Below are positions 23,025-34,860 of a stretch of 64,000 bases of DNA, in pieces. The stretch spans positions 24,275,310 to 24,339,309 of the forward strand of contig NC_068352.1 of assembly GCF_014633365.1 (NCBI RefSeq), written 5' to 3'. The translations under genes and the position numbers were made by a program. The stretch is from Diospyros lotus (lineage: Eukaryota; Streptophyta; Magnoliopsida; Ericales; Ebenaceae). The notes under the pieces were generated by a model that worked only from the letters and a program-made list of their open reading frames with translations, was not told where the DNA came from and made no database searches. Numbering within the stretch: position 1 is the stretch's first letter; each line of letters opens with the position of its first letter.

Positions 23025-25274
23025 TGTAACGCCCCATTAATGGTGATTTAATTTAATTTTGGGGTAATTGGATTTAAAAGAAATATCAAAATAATTTGTT
23101 GTGATTAAATAAAATTAAAATTTATGATTTTAAGGAAATAAGGAATTAAGATAATTAATTTTGTATTTTAGAAATTTTTGGAATTAGAGAAAAATTAAAA
23201 TAAAATCAATTGTGGGATTTCCAGAAATTTCGGGTGTTAATGTAATTAATTAAGTGGGTATTAGTGTAATTAATGGAAGTTTGGGGGAGGCTGGTGTGAA
23301 TCGCGGAAGAGGCCAAAAGTCTCTTTAAATATAACTGAAGTTATATATAAGTTGAATGAGCATGCGGGCGCGAGCAGTCGCGCACGAGGCGGGCATAGGC
23401 GAGGTCATCGCAGGGGGACGCTATGCGCGAAGGCTGATTTCTAATCAGCCAAGCACCCCCAAAATGACGTCGTTTTGGGATAGAGGCGGTGGCCTTCAGC
23501 GGCTGCCCGCGCGCTGCCACGTGGCGCCCCCTCACTCGCTCGTCTGTTGGCCGCATTTAAGCCCAATTTTGGGCGTGATTTCTACAGTGCGAGCAGTAAA
23601 ATTTTACAGAAAATACAGCAGCGTGCGCGACGTAAATTTGAGAAATTTTGAGGCCAAAAATCAGATTAAACTCTGTTTAATCCCTGATTTAATTATCCAG
23701 GTATGTAGAGCAACTAGTAATTAATATTCTGTGCGGTTGAAATTTTATTTGGAGTCCAATTTTATTAATTTTGTCAATAATTGGAATATTGTAGTTTATA
23801 TAACTTTGACCCCGTTGGATCAAATTGAGCCTAAGACTATCTTCGGAAAGGCAAATTCTTTATACCCTTATTGTCGATTCTTTCGATGTCAATTTATTTG
23901 ACCTCCCTTCGTTGATTTCGGCTGTTAATAAATTATGGAATTTAAAACGGTTTGTTTTAAAAATTAATTTATTAAATTAGTCTCGAGGGTTTTATTCGTT
24001 AGTTGCCTACGGGGGTTTGTGCCACCCCCAAGCCTAAGGGAATGATGTCGTACTCACCCGGGGCTAAGTTCTTAGCTGTCGGGTATTATTATTGGATTTT
24101 TGATTGTTTATTGGCTAGAGCGGTTGTGCAGTGGGGGCAAGGATTAGCTGTTCGGTGACGGAGCGACTGTCGTACGGTCTATCTTAGGCCGTTAGATAGT
24201 CTCTCCTAGTCACGGACCGCTGACCGGTGTCAGGCACTGCTGACTAGCTCTGCCATTATGTGATTATTTCATGCCTGTTTATGTTTTATTCTTGTTGCAT
24301 AGTTTGATATGCACATGGGTACGGGCTGCATGTTGGGATAATCATGATTTGGTTATGCTTGATCACGGACATCCTAGTTTGGTCAGGTTGAATCCAGCAC
24401 GGGCATATGCATCGCATGTGGTTTACTATATGGGCGGAGCATGGCCTGATGCCTGGATGTATGGGCGCCTTGTATCACGTTGATGCACATTATGCCTTGC
24501 ATTTTATATGCATTGCATGGTTACTGGTAGTTATTAGTTCTCGGACGGGAGTACCGTTCCAAGGGAGCCTATGGCTTGGCTGTCGAGAGTACCGGCAGGG
24601 ATACGAGTGACGGGAGTACCGACCCGGGACAGTGCGCACAAGTTTATGGAGATTTATGTTGCCTTTCAGGGCAGTAGCAGGTTGGTATGGGACTTGGGTG
24701 CCAGGTGTTTTATGTGGGCCCTAAGGACCAGTATATGATTTTATTATGCAGCACTGTTGCGTTGTTGCGTCACATGGCTTGTGTGTACATGTGGGTTTAT
24801 ATTTGGGGTGATCTCCTCTTCTGTTTCATTTACAGCATTCCTTTTCATATAAACTTGCTGAGTCTTGCGACTCATCTTGCTTTCCATCATTCCAGGTAAG
24901 GGTAAAGCAAAAGTTGAAGGAGAGGACTGCGCCACCTAGCAGCCAGCCGTGTCGGTAGGGTGTACAATTAGCTGCTCCCGTCTTCTCTGATGTTTTGTTA
25001 TGAGTTCTGACTCTCATTTTTTACTGTGCCCAGTTGTTCCTTGTATCTTTTATTGTTGGCACAGGTGTCTGTATATTTTTATATACTTCTTGACTATTGT
25101 TCCAGCAGGGTACTTGTGGGCATGCATGTATATTGTTTTGCTTCCGCTGTTGTATTTTTCGTATGTATGCATGCCAGGGTATTTTTGTCTTATGTCTATT
25201 TCTCTTTCCTCTATGTAAGCGCTTCCGTTCGGATAGACCGGGCGGTTGGGGATATCCGGGCAGGGGTGCTTACA
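23025..25274 (+). repeat. 5' LTR of the chromovirus
   Basis: 2250 bp, TGTAACGCCCC to GGGTGCTTACA. It should carry the promoter and transcript start. A conserved hairpin and a consensus splice donor lie at 24859-24900. Several frames in it (e.g. 23356-23724, 24271-24899) are LTR shadows, as they recur in the 3' LTR. Confidence 0.95.
24859..24900 (+). promoter_or_regulatory. conserved LTR block: TGAGTC hairpin plus splice-donor-like site
   Basis: TGAGTC-TTGC-GACTCA (24859-24874) is a perfect 6 bp inverted repeat with a 4-base loop. It is followed 20 bases later by CAG|GTAAG (GT at 24896-24897), a consensus donor. The same pair, with different loops, recurs in nearly all other long LTRs here (see findings). 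TGAGTC is also a half-site known for plant bZIP proteins. The function is inferred only from conservation. Confidence 0.5.
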
Positions 25275-25278
25275 ATGT

Positions 25279-25290
25279 TGGTATCAGAGT
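25279..25290 (+). other. chromovirus primer binding site
   Basis: TGGTATCAGAGT, four bases after the 5' LTR. It matches the initiator-Met primer site except for the last base. Confidence 0.9.
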
Positions 25291-25411
25291 GTCATTGAGT
25301 CAATTTGGGGGACAAGTAACTGTACACCAAGGCTGTTAGGTCGAGTTAGAGTGTTAGGTCGTGTCCTTAATTTCGAAATGCGTTCTAATTAATTTTGGTT
25401 ATGTAGGACTC

Positions 25412-26640
25412 ATGGACGCACGCTGTGGACGAGGTCGTGGTAGACCACCGATGTGAGGTAGAGGGCATCTTGTTCCTACTCCCGAGGTACAGGCGACAGA
25501 TACAGGAGATGAGAGACAGCCAGGGCCTCCGGACATGCAGGAGACATTGGCAGGTCTTCTACGGGCTGTGGACGTATTGGCGACATCTCAATTATATCAG
25601 GAGCGCAGTCATGATGGTAGGACCGCTACGGCCCAAGCGTCACATTTAGGTACACCGGGAGTAGGGGACAGTTCTGGTGCCGCATTAGTTAAAGACTTTA
25701 GGGCCCTACGTCTACCAGAGTTTAGTGGAGGCGCAGACACGACAGAGGCCGAGAATTGGCTACTGGCTGTGGAGAAGCATTTGCGATCTATAGGCTGTGC
25801 AGAGGCCCATAGGGTTCGATTGGGGACCTTCCTGTTGCGAGGAGACGCCGAGAGATGGTGGGAGACCACCAGACAGTGATATGGTGATGGGGGCCCGACA
25901 TGGGCACAGTTTGTCGCAGCGTTCAATGAGACTTATATACCGGCTTGGGTTAGAGAACATAAGGTGTTCGAGTTTGTTGACTTACAGCAGGGAAGCAAGA
26001 CAGTCACACAGTACGAGACTGATTTTGTGGCATTATCTCATTATGCTCTAGAGTTAGTGACCCCTGAGTCACGCAGAGTCAGCAAGTTTCAGAGAGGGCT
26101 ACGACCAGAGATTCGTCACGCCATGGCTGGTATCGAGGCACCCGACTTTCCTACGGCTGTATAGCGGGCTCATGCAGTAGAGAGGGACCGATTGGAGGCA
26201 CGATCAGATCAGTCAGTCATGAAGAGTGCAGGGAGCAGTAGTAAGAAGAGGAAGCGGGATGCGGGCAGTAAGAGTTTTGGGCTTCCATAGTGCCGGCAGT
26301 GTGGGCAGAGACACCAGGGTCAGTGCCGAGATGTACGTCGGGATGTATGTTATCGTTGTGGTCAGCCGGGACACTTGAAGAGAGATTGTCCACAGGCGCC
26401 TAGACTGGCTACACCGGCCCCACCAGCTACACCGGCCACAGGGCAGGATGTCATTTGCTTTCGCTGTGGACAGAGGGGCCATCGAGCGAACGTATGTACC
26501 CAGCCACCACAGATTGGAGGGCCACGGATGGGAGGTGTAGGGCCCAGACCAACTCAGAGACAGTTTACACCTAGGGCACAGGGTCTAGGAGCACCACTAC
26601 CCCTACCAGCAGCACAGCGCCCAGGCCCCACAAAGAGAGT
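25412..26640 (+). pseudogene. gag: gag of the chromovirus (capsid and nucleocapsid), broken
   Basis: The frame starts at ATG 25412 with an Arg/Gly-rich N-terminus (GRGRGRPP). The capsid part spans about 25680-26170 and holds the family motif region ENWLLAVEKHLRS ... RWWE and FVDLQQGSKTVTQYETDF. The nucleocapsid has two intact CCHC zinc knuckles at 26348-26389 and 26456-26497, and a degenerate Cys cluster just before them. Gag would assemble the particle and bind the RNA. Premature stops are TGA 25454-25456 (codon 15), TGA 25877-25879, TAG 26162-26164 and TAG 26288-26290. Protease follows in the same frame, as expected for a chromovirus with a single gag-pol frame. The 3' limit given is the approximate gag-protease boundary. 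Confidence 0.9.
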
Positions 26641-27270
26641 ACATATGCAGGGGAAGGCGTTTGCGGTGACAGCCGCCGAGGCAGCTGAGGGCAGTGATAT
26701 GGTACAAGGTATACTTTCTCTTCATGGCCATGATGTACGTGCTTTATTTGATACAGGTTCTACCCACTCTTTCATAGCACCCCATTTGTTGCATAAGATC
26801 CCGATCCCGTGTAACCCCTTACCATATGATTTATCTGTTTCGATATCGGGAGGGATGGTATTGTTGGGGAGTGAGATGGTCAGGGATTGCGAGATAGGGA
26901 TTCATGACCAGGTATTTTTGGGAGATCTTATTGTTTTGGCGATTCAGGATTTTGATTTACTGTTGGGTATGGATTGGCTCTCACGGCATTATGCTCGAGT
27001 TGATTGTCGTCGGAAGGTGATTTCATTTGAGCACCCGGGGAGACAAGTTGTTACATACCGGGGTGTGAAGCCTGTGGTGACTACGCCGATGATATCGGTT
27101 ATGCACGCCGAGAGGCTTATACGACGTGGGTGTGAAGCCTATTTTGCATTCGTGACCGTGATAGCTGGGGAGAAGAAGGAGTTGGTTGCCTATCCTGTGG
27201 TGCGAGACTTTCTAGATGTGTTCCCAGATGAGTTGCCGGGACTACCACCGCACTGAGAGATTGATTTTGC
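26641..27270 (+). pseudogene. pol: aspartic protease region of gag-pol, broken at its end
   Basis: The active-site motif FDTGSTHSFI has the catalytic Asp codon at 26750-26752. A second hallmark, DLLLGMDWLSRHYARVDC, follows about 70 residues on. The protease would release gag and pol proteins from the precursor. This part is open within the 293-codon frame 26375-27253, which ends in a premature TGA at 27254-27256, just past the DVFPDELPGLPP linker that precedes reverse transcriptase in this family. Confidence 0.9.
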
Positions 27271-28560
27271 AGTCGATATGTTGCCAGGTACACAGCCTAT
27301 TTCCAAGAGTCTTTACTGTATGGCTGTTAATGAATTGAAAGAACTCAAGGTGCAGTTGCAAGATCTTTTGAAGAGGGGGTTTATTCGGCCAAGCACATCG
27401 CCATGGGGGGGCTCCAGTATTATTTGTGTGTAAGAAAGATGGGTATATGCAACTGTGTATAGATTACCGACAGCTTAATCAGGTAACAATTAGGAATAAG
27501 TACCCATTTCCCTGTGTGGATGACTTACTGGATCAATTGCGTGGTGCATCGGTGTTTTCCAAGATAGATTTGCAGTCAACTTATCATCAGGTGCGAGTCA
27601 GAGATGAGGATATTGCGAAGACCGCATTTCGTACACATTACGGCCATTACAAGTTTGTGGTCATGCCATTTGGGCTGACCAATGCACTTGCAATATTTAT
27701 GGATTTGATGAATAGGGTGTTTAAGGAATATTTGGATTCTTTTGTCATAGTTTTCATTGACGACATCCTAATTTACTCACCGAGCCCTGAGATACACGAG
27801 GCACATCTGAGCGTGGTTTTGCAGAAACTTAGAGAGGAGCAGTTATATGCCAAATTTTCGAAATGTGAGTTTTGGCAGACCCGAGTGGTATTCTTGGGAC
27901 ACGTGGTCTCAGGTGAGGGTATCTCAGTAGACCCAGAGAAGACTAAAGCTGTGATGGATTGGCCGAGACCGGTTACAGTGACGGAGATTCGGAGTTTTCT
28001 TGGCCTTGCCGGGTATTATCGACGATTCATAGAAGGCTTTGCACGGCTTGCATCACCCATGATGAAGTTAACGAGAAAAGACGTCAGATTTATTTGGGAC
28101 GAGTCTTGTGAGAGGTCTTTTCAGGAGTTGAAGCGGCGTTTGACTTCGGCGCCAGTACTGACGATACCCAGGTGTGGTGAGTTATTTACTGTATATAGTG
28201 ATGCCTCGTATGCAGGGTTGGGATGTGTTTCGATGCAGGACGGCCGAGTGAATGCTTATGCATCCAGACAATTGAAGAGGCACGAAGAGAATTACCCTAC
28301 ACATGATCTGGAGTTAGCGGTCGTAGTGTTTGCCTTGAAGATTTGGAGGCATTATCTTTATGGTGAGAGAGTCCAGATTTACATTGATCACAAGAGTCTT
28401 AAGTACCTCTTTTCTCAAAGGGAACTCAATATGAGACAATGCCGTTGGTTAGAGCTGCTTAAAGATTATGATTGCGAGATCCTCTATCACCTAGGTAAAG
28501 CCAATGTGGTAGCGGATGCATTGAGTCGTCGTGGAGCATCAGCTGCAGCTATGATGGTGC
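27271..28560 (+). pseudogene. pol: reverse transcriptase and RNase H of gag-pol, frameshifted
   Basis: RT begins in the gag frame ([10 protein letters not shown], then [15 protein letters not shown]). A run of seven G at 27405-27411, one more than the frame needs, shifts it by one base. From 27426 the shifted frame is open for 519 codons. RT motifs are [22 protein letters not shown] and the catalytic box FIDD (two Asp codons at 27759-27764). RNase H follows: YSDAS at about 28195, [17 protein letters not shown] and DALSRR at about 28515. Together they would copy the RNA into DNA and remove the template. Apart from the one-base shift this is the best kept part of the element. Confidence 0.93.
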
Positions 28561-29640
28561 AGGAGTGGTTCTTATTGGAGCAGATGAGTGATCTTACTAT
28601 CTCATTGGCATCAGACAACCCTACACTTTATTCTGCTGCCATGAGTATCCATTCAGATCTAGAGGGTCAGATTCGTGATCGACAGCGACAGGATGTGAAG
28701 CTTGGTTGGATCATGGCTGATATGGAGAGATTTGATCCACTGGGGTACAGCCAGAGGGACGATGGCCTGTTATTGTTCCATGGACGGATTTGTGTGCCTA
28801 ATGGCAGTGATATCAGGCAGAGGATCCTAGAGGAAGCTCATCGTTCTCCCTATACTATCCACCCTGGAGCAACGAAGATGTATGAGGGCTTACGGCGTCA
28901 GTATTGGTGGAGCGGCATGAAGAGGAGCGTAGCAGAGTTTGTATCGCGATGTTTAGTGTGCCAGCAAGTTAAGGTTGAGCACTAGAGGCCTGCGGGATTG
29001 CTACGACCTTTATCTGTGCTGGAATGGAAATGGGAGCGCATAGCTATGGATTTTATCTTGGGATTGCCGCGATCTAGCCGGGGGTACGATTCGATATGGG
29101 TGATTATCGATCGGTTGACTAAATCAGCACATTTTCTACCTGTTAAGAAAACCTATCCTATTCATCGACTGGCCACGTTATACATTGATGAGGTGGTGAG
29201 ACTGCACGGAGTCCCAGCTAGTATTGTGTCAGACAGGGATCCTCGATTTACCTCACGATTTTGGGAGGCGTTGCAGAGTGCTATGGGGACTCAGTTGACT
29301 TTCAGTACAGCCTTCCACCCTCAGACTGATGAGCAGTCGGAGCGGACCATACGGACTTTGGAAGATATGCTCCGCGCCTGTGTACTGGATTTGTATTGGA
29401 GCTGGGATGATCATTTGTCCCTAGTGGAGTTTGCCTATAATAATAGCTTCCAAGCTAGTATTGGGATGGCACCATTTGAGGCATTGTACAGGCGACCATG
29501 TAGATCACCGCTTTGCTGGACCGAGATTGGGGAGTGAGCGTTGCTTGGACCGGAGTTGGTAGAGCAGACATCAGAGAAGATCCAGTTGATTCGGGCTAGG
29601 ATGAAGGCAGCTTAGGACCGTCAGAAGAGTTACGCAGACA
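28561..29640 (+). pseudogene. pol: integrase of gag-pol, broken by three stops
   Basis: The N-terminal zinc-binding HHCC region is visible (His in [13 protein letters not shown], Cys in RCLVCQQ, about 28830-28970). The catalytic core has the three acidic positions: Asp in IAMDFILG (about 29045), Asp in SDRDPRF (about 29230) and Glu in SERTIRTLE (about 29340). Integrase would join the element DNA to the genome. Stops are TAG 28983-28985 between the zinc region and the core, TGA 29535-29537 after the core and TAG 29613-29615. All lie in the same frame as RT, so no further frameshift is needed. Confidence 0.92.
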
Positions 29641-30086
29641 ATCGACACCGGGATTTGGAGTTTGATGTTGGTGATCATGTTTTTCTTCGAGTCATGCCGA
29701 TGAGGGGTGTTCGACGCTTTGGAGTATCTGGCAAGTTGAGTCCTCGCAATGTGGGACCGTTTGAGATATTTAAGCGAGTCGGACCATTGGCTTACCGGTT
29801 AGCTTTACCCCCTCAGTTAGCCCACGTACATAATGTCTTTCACGTTTCTATGCTTCGTAAGTATGTGGCAGATCCCGGGCATATCATTGACTACCATCTG
29901 CTCGTGGTGCAAGAGGATGCGTCATATACCGAGTTGCCTGCTAGCATTGTGGATCAGAAAGAGAAAGTGCTCCGTAACCGTACGATTCCCTATGTGAAGG
30001 TCCAGTGGCAGCGACATACCCCTAAGGAGGCTACTTGGAAGCTAGAAGAAGAGATGAGTCGACTTTACCCTCAGTTGTTTGCCTAG
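29641..30086 (+). pseudogene. pol: GPY/F module and C-terminal chromodomain of gag-pol
   Basis: An open stretch of 143 codons (29655-30083) ends in the natural TAG at 30084-30086. It has the integrase C-terminal GPY/F-type module (VGPFEIFKRVGPLAYRLALP, about 29750-29815), then HVHNVFHVSMLRKYV, then a chromodomain at about 29930-30080 (aromatic and acidic positions in VKVQW, EATWKLEEEM, YPQLF). In chromoviruses this domain is held to steer integration to particular chromatin. As the sequence is cut off upstream by stops, the domain is not expected to be made. Confidence 0.9.
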
Positions 30087-30118
30087 CTAGGTACGAATTT
30101 CGGGGACAAAATTCTTTT

Positions 30119-30130
30119 AAGGGGGGAGGA
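30119..30130 (+). other. chromovirus polypurine tract
   Basis: AAGGGGGGAGGA, two bases before the 3' LTR. It is the expected primer site for plus-strand DNA synthesis. Confidence 0.9.
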
Positions 30131-30132
30131 TT

Positions 30133-32368
30133 TGTAACGCCCTATTAATGGTGATTTAATTTAATTTTGGGGTAATTAGATTTAAAAGAAATATCAAAAT
30201 AATTTGTTGTGATTAAATAAAATTAAATTTTGTGATTTTAAGGAAATAAGGAATTAAGATAATTAATTTTGTATTTTAGGAATTTCTGGAATTAGAGAAA
30301 AATTAAAATAAAATCAATTGTGGGATTTTCAGAAATTTCGGGTGTTAATGTAATTAATAGAAGTTTGGGAGAGGCTGGCGTGAATCGCGGAAAAGGCCAA
30401 AAGTCTCTTTAAATATAACTGAAGTTATATATAGGTTGAATGAGCATGCGGGCGCGAGCGGTCGCGCGCGAGGCGGGCATAGGCGAGGTCAAGAGATCGA
30501 ATCGCGGGGGGAGGCTGCACGCGAGGGCTGATTTTTAATTAGCCAAACGCCCCCAAAACGACGTAGTTTTGGGATAGAGGCGATGGCCTTCAGCGGCTGC
30601 CCGCGCGCTGCCACGTGGCGCCCCCTCACTCGCTCGTCTGTTGGCCGCATTTAAGCCCAATTTTGGGCGTGATTTCTACAGTGCGAGCAGTAAAATTTTA
30701 CAGAAAATACAGCAGCGTGTGCGACGTAAATTTGAGAAATTTTGAGGCCAAAAATCGAATTAAACTCTGTTTAATCCCTGATTTAATTATCCAGGTATGT
30801 AGAGCAACTAGTAATTAATATTCTGTGCGGTTGAAATTTTATTTAGAGCCCAATTTTATTAATTTTGTCAATAATTGGAATATTGCAGTTTGTATAACTT
30901 TGACCGCGTTGGGTCAAATTGAGCCTAAGGCTATCTTCAGAAAGGCAAGTTCTTTATACCTTCATTGTCGATTCTTTCGATGTCAATTTATTTGACCTCC
31001 CTTCGTTGATTTCGGCTGTTAATAAATTATGGAATTTAAAACGGTTTGTTTTAAAAATTAATTTATTAAATTAGTCTCGAGGGTTTTATTCGTTGGTTGC
31101 TTACGGGGGTTTATGCCACCCCCAAGTCTAAGGGAATGATGCCGTACTCACCCGGGGCTAGGTTCTTAGCTGTCGGGTATTATTATTGGATTTTTGGTTG
31201 TTTATTGGCTAGAGTGGTTGTACAGTGGGGGCAAGGATTAGCTGTTTGGTGACAGAGCGACTGTCGTACGGTCTATCTTAGGCCGTTAGATAGTCTCTCC
31301 TAGTCACGGACCGCTGACCGGTGTCAGGCACTACTGACTAGCTCTGTTGTTATGTGATTATAGCATGTCTGTTTATGTTTTATTCTTGTTGCATAGTTTG
31401 ATATGCACATGGGTATGGGCTGCATGTTAGGATAATCATGATTTGGTTATGCTTGATCACGGACATCCTAGTTTGGTCAGGTTGCATCCAGCACGGGCAT
31501 ATGCATCGCGTGTGGTTTACTATATGGGCAGAGCATGGCCTGATGCCTGGATGTATGGGCGCCTTGTATCACGTTGATGCTCATTACGCCTTGCATTTTA
31601 TATGCATTGCATGGTTACTGGTAGTTATTAGTTCTCGGACGGGAGTACCGTTCCGAGGGAGCCTATGGCTCGGCTGTTGGGAGTACTGGTAGGGATACGG
31701 ATGATGGGAGTACTGACCCGGGACAGTGCGCACAGGTTTGTGGAGATATATGTTGCCTTTCAGGGCAGCAGCAGGTTGGTATGGGACTTGGGTGCCAGGT
31801 GTTTTATGTGGGCCCCAAGGACCAGTATATGATTTTATTATGCGGCACTGTTGCGTTGTTGTGTCACATGGCTTGTGTGTACATGTGGGTTTATATTTGG
31901 GGTGATCTCCTCTTCTATTTCATTTACAGCCTTCCTTTTCATATAAACTTGCTGAGTCTTGCGACTCATCTTGCTTTCCATCATTCCAGGTAAGAGTAAA
32001 GCAAAAGTTGAGGGCGAGGACCGCGCCACCTAGCAGCCAGCTGTGTCGGTAGGGTGTACAATTAACGGCTCCCGTCTTCTCTGATGTTTTGTTATGAGTT
32101 CTGGCTCTCATTTTTGACTGTGCCCGGTTGTTCCTTGTATCTTTTATTGTTGGCACAGGTGTCTGTATATTTTTATATACTCCTTGACTGCTGTTCCAGC
32201 AGGGTACTTGTGGGCATGCATGTATATTGTTTTGCTTCTGCTGTTGTATTTTTCGTATGTATGCATGCCAGGGTATTTTTGTCTTATGTCTATTTCTCTT
32301 TCCTCTATGTAAGCGCTTTCGTTCGAATAGACTGGGTGGTTGGGGATATTCGGGCAGGGGTGCTTACA
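30133..32368 (+). repeat. 3' LTR of the chromovirus
   Basis: 2236 bp, TGTAACGCCCT to GGGTGCTTACA. It aligns with the 5' LTR throughout, with scattered substitutions, a deletion near 30345 and a changed stretch near 30490-30530. Confidence 0.95.
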
Positions 32369-32373
32369 AATTT

Positions 32374-32714
32374 CGTTTCTATTCTTAAAAAAATAAATAA
32401 TTAAAAGGCTAACCCAGATCCACGGTGTGGTTCATTGTTCCATCAGATCCTCTCTATCGGCCCTTCTCCTTTAAAACCCTCTCTGTTTTCTCTTGTATCA
32501 GCTTGTCGATTGTTGACGTCGTTCTCTCATTCTCCTCTCACCCGAATACCTTTCTCTCTCTCATTCTTTTGTTCCAACTCTCTCGTTGCCAACGTTATCT
32601 TTGTCGATTGTCGTCACTGATGTTGTTATCATTTATATTTTTGGTATTAGCAATTTTGCTTTTCATGCCAAGAAATGAAAGGAAAAGGCAAGAACGAACC
32701 CTATTAGCCTTGTT
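32374..32714 (+). other. unassigned pyrimidine-rich stretch
   Basis: CT-rich sequence of mixed complexity that looks somewhat like a plant 5' UTR (TCTCTC tracts before an ATG-bearing stretch near 32620). The 109-codon frame starting at 32425 is Ser/Leu/Phe-rich as expected from such DNA, and I cannot support it as a gene. It is not LTR-like and lies just left of segment B. Confidence 0.3.
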
Positions 32715-34860
32715 TGGGGAACTGGTATGTTTTGGGAATACCAATTCTGAATAAATCCAGAGCTTAAAATTAAAAGCTAAAATACGAAGAGAACACCACC
32801 TAAGGTTTCCTTTCTTCTTTATCTCTCTCTTCTCTTGTTTCTTTCTCTTTGTGTTATCACCTATTTCTTTGTCTCTAATAAGAAAAGGCAATAAAAATTT
32901 CTCTCATGTAACGTAACCCAAAATGAGTTTGTGTGAAATTCATATTGGATTTTGATAGTATTTTTGTTGTAATTTCAAGAAGATATAGAGGAGAGCATTT
33001 TGAAAATTTTATAAAATTAATTGACATTAATTAATGACAAAAAATTATGAGTTACGTAGAAGTTAAGTTCAAAGGAAATTAATGACATTTCTGTAAATAT
33101 ATGATGGTTGGCGTCTTTTAGCCAAACTTTAGGGATATGTAAAATCTACTATATTATATATATATATATAAATACAGATCAAACACTTATTTATAATAAT
33201 ATTATAGTGATTTTTATTGAAAATAAAATATATTTAACCCAATTAATATAAAGGTAAATTGATTAAATGCTCTATGAACTTTGATTACTTGGTTCGAGCA
33301 TATCCTAAATTTTAAAATTTATGAATTAATTTATATATTTTTTTTAAATTAGTCATAACTTTGTCCATTTAAAAAAGTGTCATGACTAATTTTAAAAAAT
33401 TTAAATATTGATTGGGTGAATTTTAATTTCAGTTAGTGTTTAACCCAAACGGACAAAACAAAGGGAATATATGGGAATTTATGAAAAAAATATCACCTTA
33501 ATTATAGATAAGTTATAATTTATTTTGTGAAACCCATTTAGTTGTTGTTGTTATACACCTTAATTATAGATAAATTATATTTTCTGTGCTATACACACTA
33601 TCGTCACGAGTAGATAAGTTAGAATATTCATATAGTAACCTATCTAACATTATTTTAGACATATTTGTCACTAGTTTTTTAATGTCTAAATAATCTACAA
33701 TATCTATCTAGTTAGACTTAGTCTAACATTGTCTTGGACCTATTTGTCCAAATTGAAAATTAATGTTCCACGTGGCAATATATACCAAATAATCACATTA
33801 ATATTAAGATATATAAAATAATAAATATAATCAATTTGTTTATAAAATTATGACTTAAAAATTCACACATTTGAATTGTAAAACACTAATTTATTTATAC
33901 ACTTACATAATCATATATACTTTTTTAATAAATTAATAAAATTTATTCATAAATTATTAAATACTTTTCAAAAATTATAAGTGTTTTTAATTTTTTTAAA
34001 TTATAAACATTTTAACGTAATAAAAAGTGTATTTTTTAAAAAAATATAAACACTTTTTATGAAATGTAGTTGATAATTTATAAAGAAGTGTTATTAATTA
34101 TTTTAAAAAATAATTATAATTTTGTGAGTATAAAAAATTAATGTATAAATAACATTAGGATTATAAGAATACATCTTTAGAAGTAAGGTACACTACAAAA
34201 TATTGGGTTTCACAATTAGTTAGATTAATTTGCTTTGAACAATTCAATTTGGGCGAGGCAACATTGGGCTTTAACACAAAGGCCCACAAGCCCAAACTAG
34301 AACTGGCCCATCACTTTGAAGCTAAGTAAATATAGCAAAGACTTTCTCTGGTAATGTGTATGATTTTTTTTCCCAGGATTTTCTTTGATGCGTTAAGATA
34401 CATTTAATGTATTTTTTATGGTATTTAAATATTTTTATTATATTTAAAAATATTTTATCAATTAATACAAATATTTAAATCTTAAAAACTAAATATATTA
34501 AATAAACTCTAAGGAGTATTCTTCACACATTCATCAATAAAATCTCATTAAAAAATACCTTCATCAATTTTTTTTTATGAAAACAGTTAGTTTTAAATAA
34601 TTTATATTCTTGTATACAAAAATTAATTTATAAAAATACCTTTTTATTGTCTCTGAGTTGATCTTATTTTTTATTTTAAAAAAATCAATCTTTTAGATTC
34701 AAGAGATAATCTTAAAAAATTAAAAACCCGGTTAAGCCCCTGCCCCTGTCCTTTGCCCTAAATTTTATCTTGCTTATACTTCTCCTCTTTGACAAAAAGC
34801 AGTACCTTACACGTAATGGATAACAATAACAATATTAATAATAAAACTAAATATAAAAAT

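Larger units (their letters stand above)
23025..32368 (+). mobile_element. complete Ty3/gypsy chromovirus (Tekay/Del-like), coding frame dead
   Basis: 9344 bp element with LTRs 23025-25274 and 30133-32368, PBS, a gag-pol frame with domain order gag, protease, RT, RNase H, integrase, chromodomain, and a PPT. AATTT flanks it at 23020-23024 and 32369-32373. A C-terminal chromodomain after integrase defines the chromoviruses. The long LTRs and the chromodomain wording (VKVQW, EATWKLEEEM, YPQLF) fit the Tekay/Del lineage best. The two LTRs look very alike apart from a deletion of about 23-25 bp near 30345 in the 3' LTR, so the insertion is younger than the A/B duplication. The frame has eight premature stops and one frameshift, so this copy cannot make its own proteins. 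Confidence 0.95.

Noticed and set aside
23020..32373. The shared AATTT target of the chromovirus and of the nest at 5545 as a sign of site specificity
   Set aside because: A 5 bp AT-rich word is common by chance here, and other LTRs used ACCTG, GTGGG, GGCCG, GCAAT, AGAAT and TTACT.
32425..32754. 109-codon frame after the chromovirus as a host gene
   Set aside because: It is Ser/Leu/Phe-rich as expected from CT-rich DNA, extends into segment B where the A counterpart is not coding, and has no recognisable domain.
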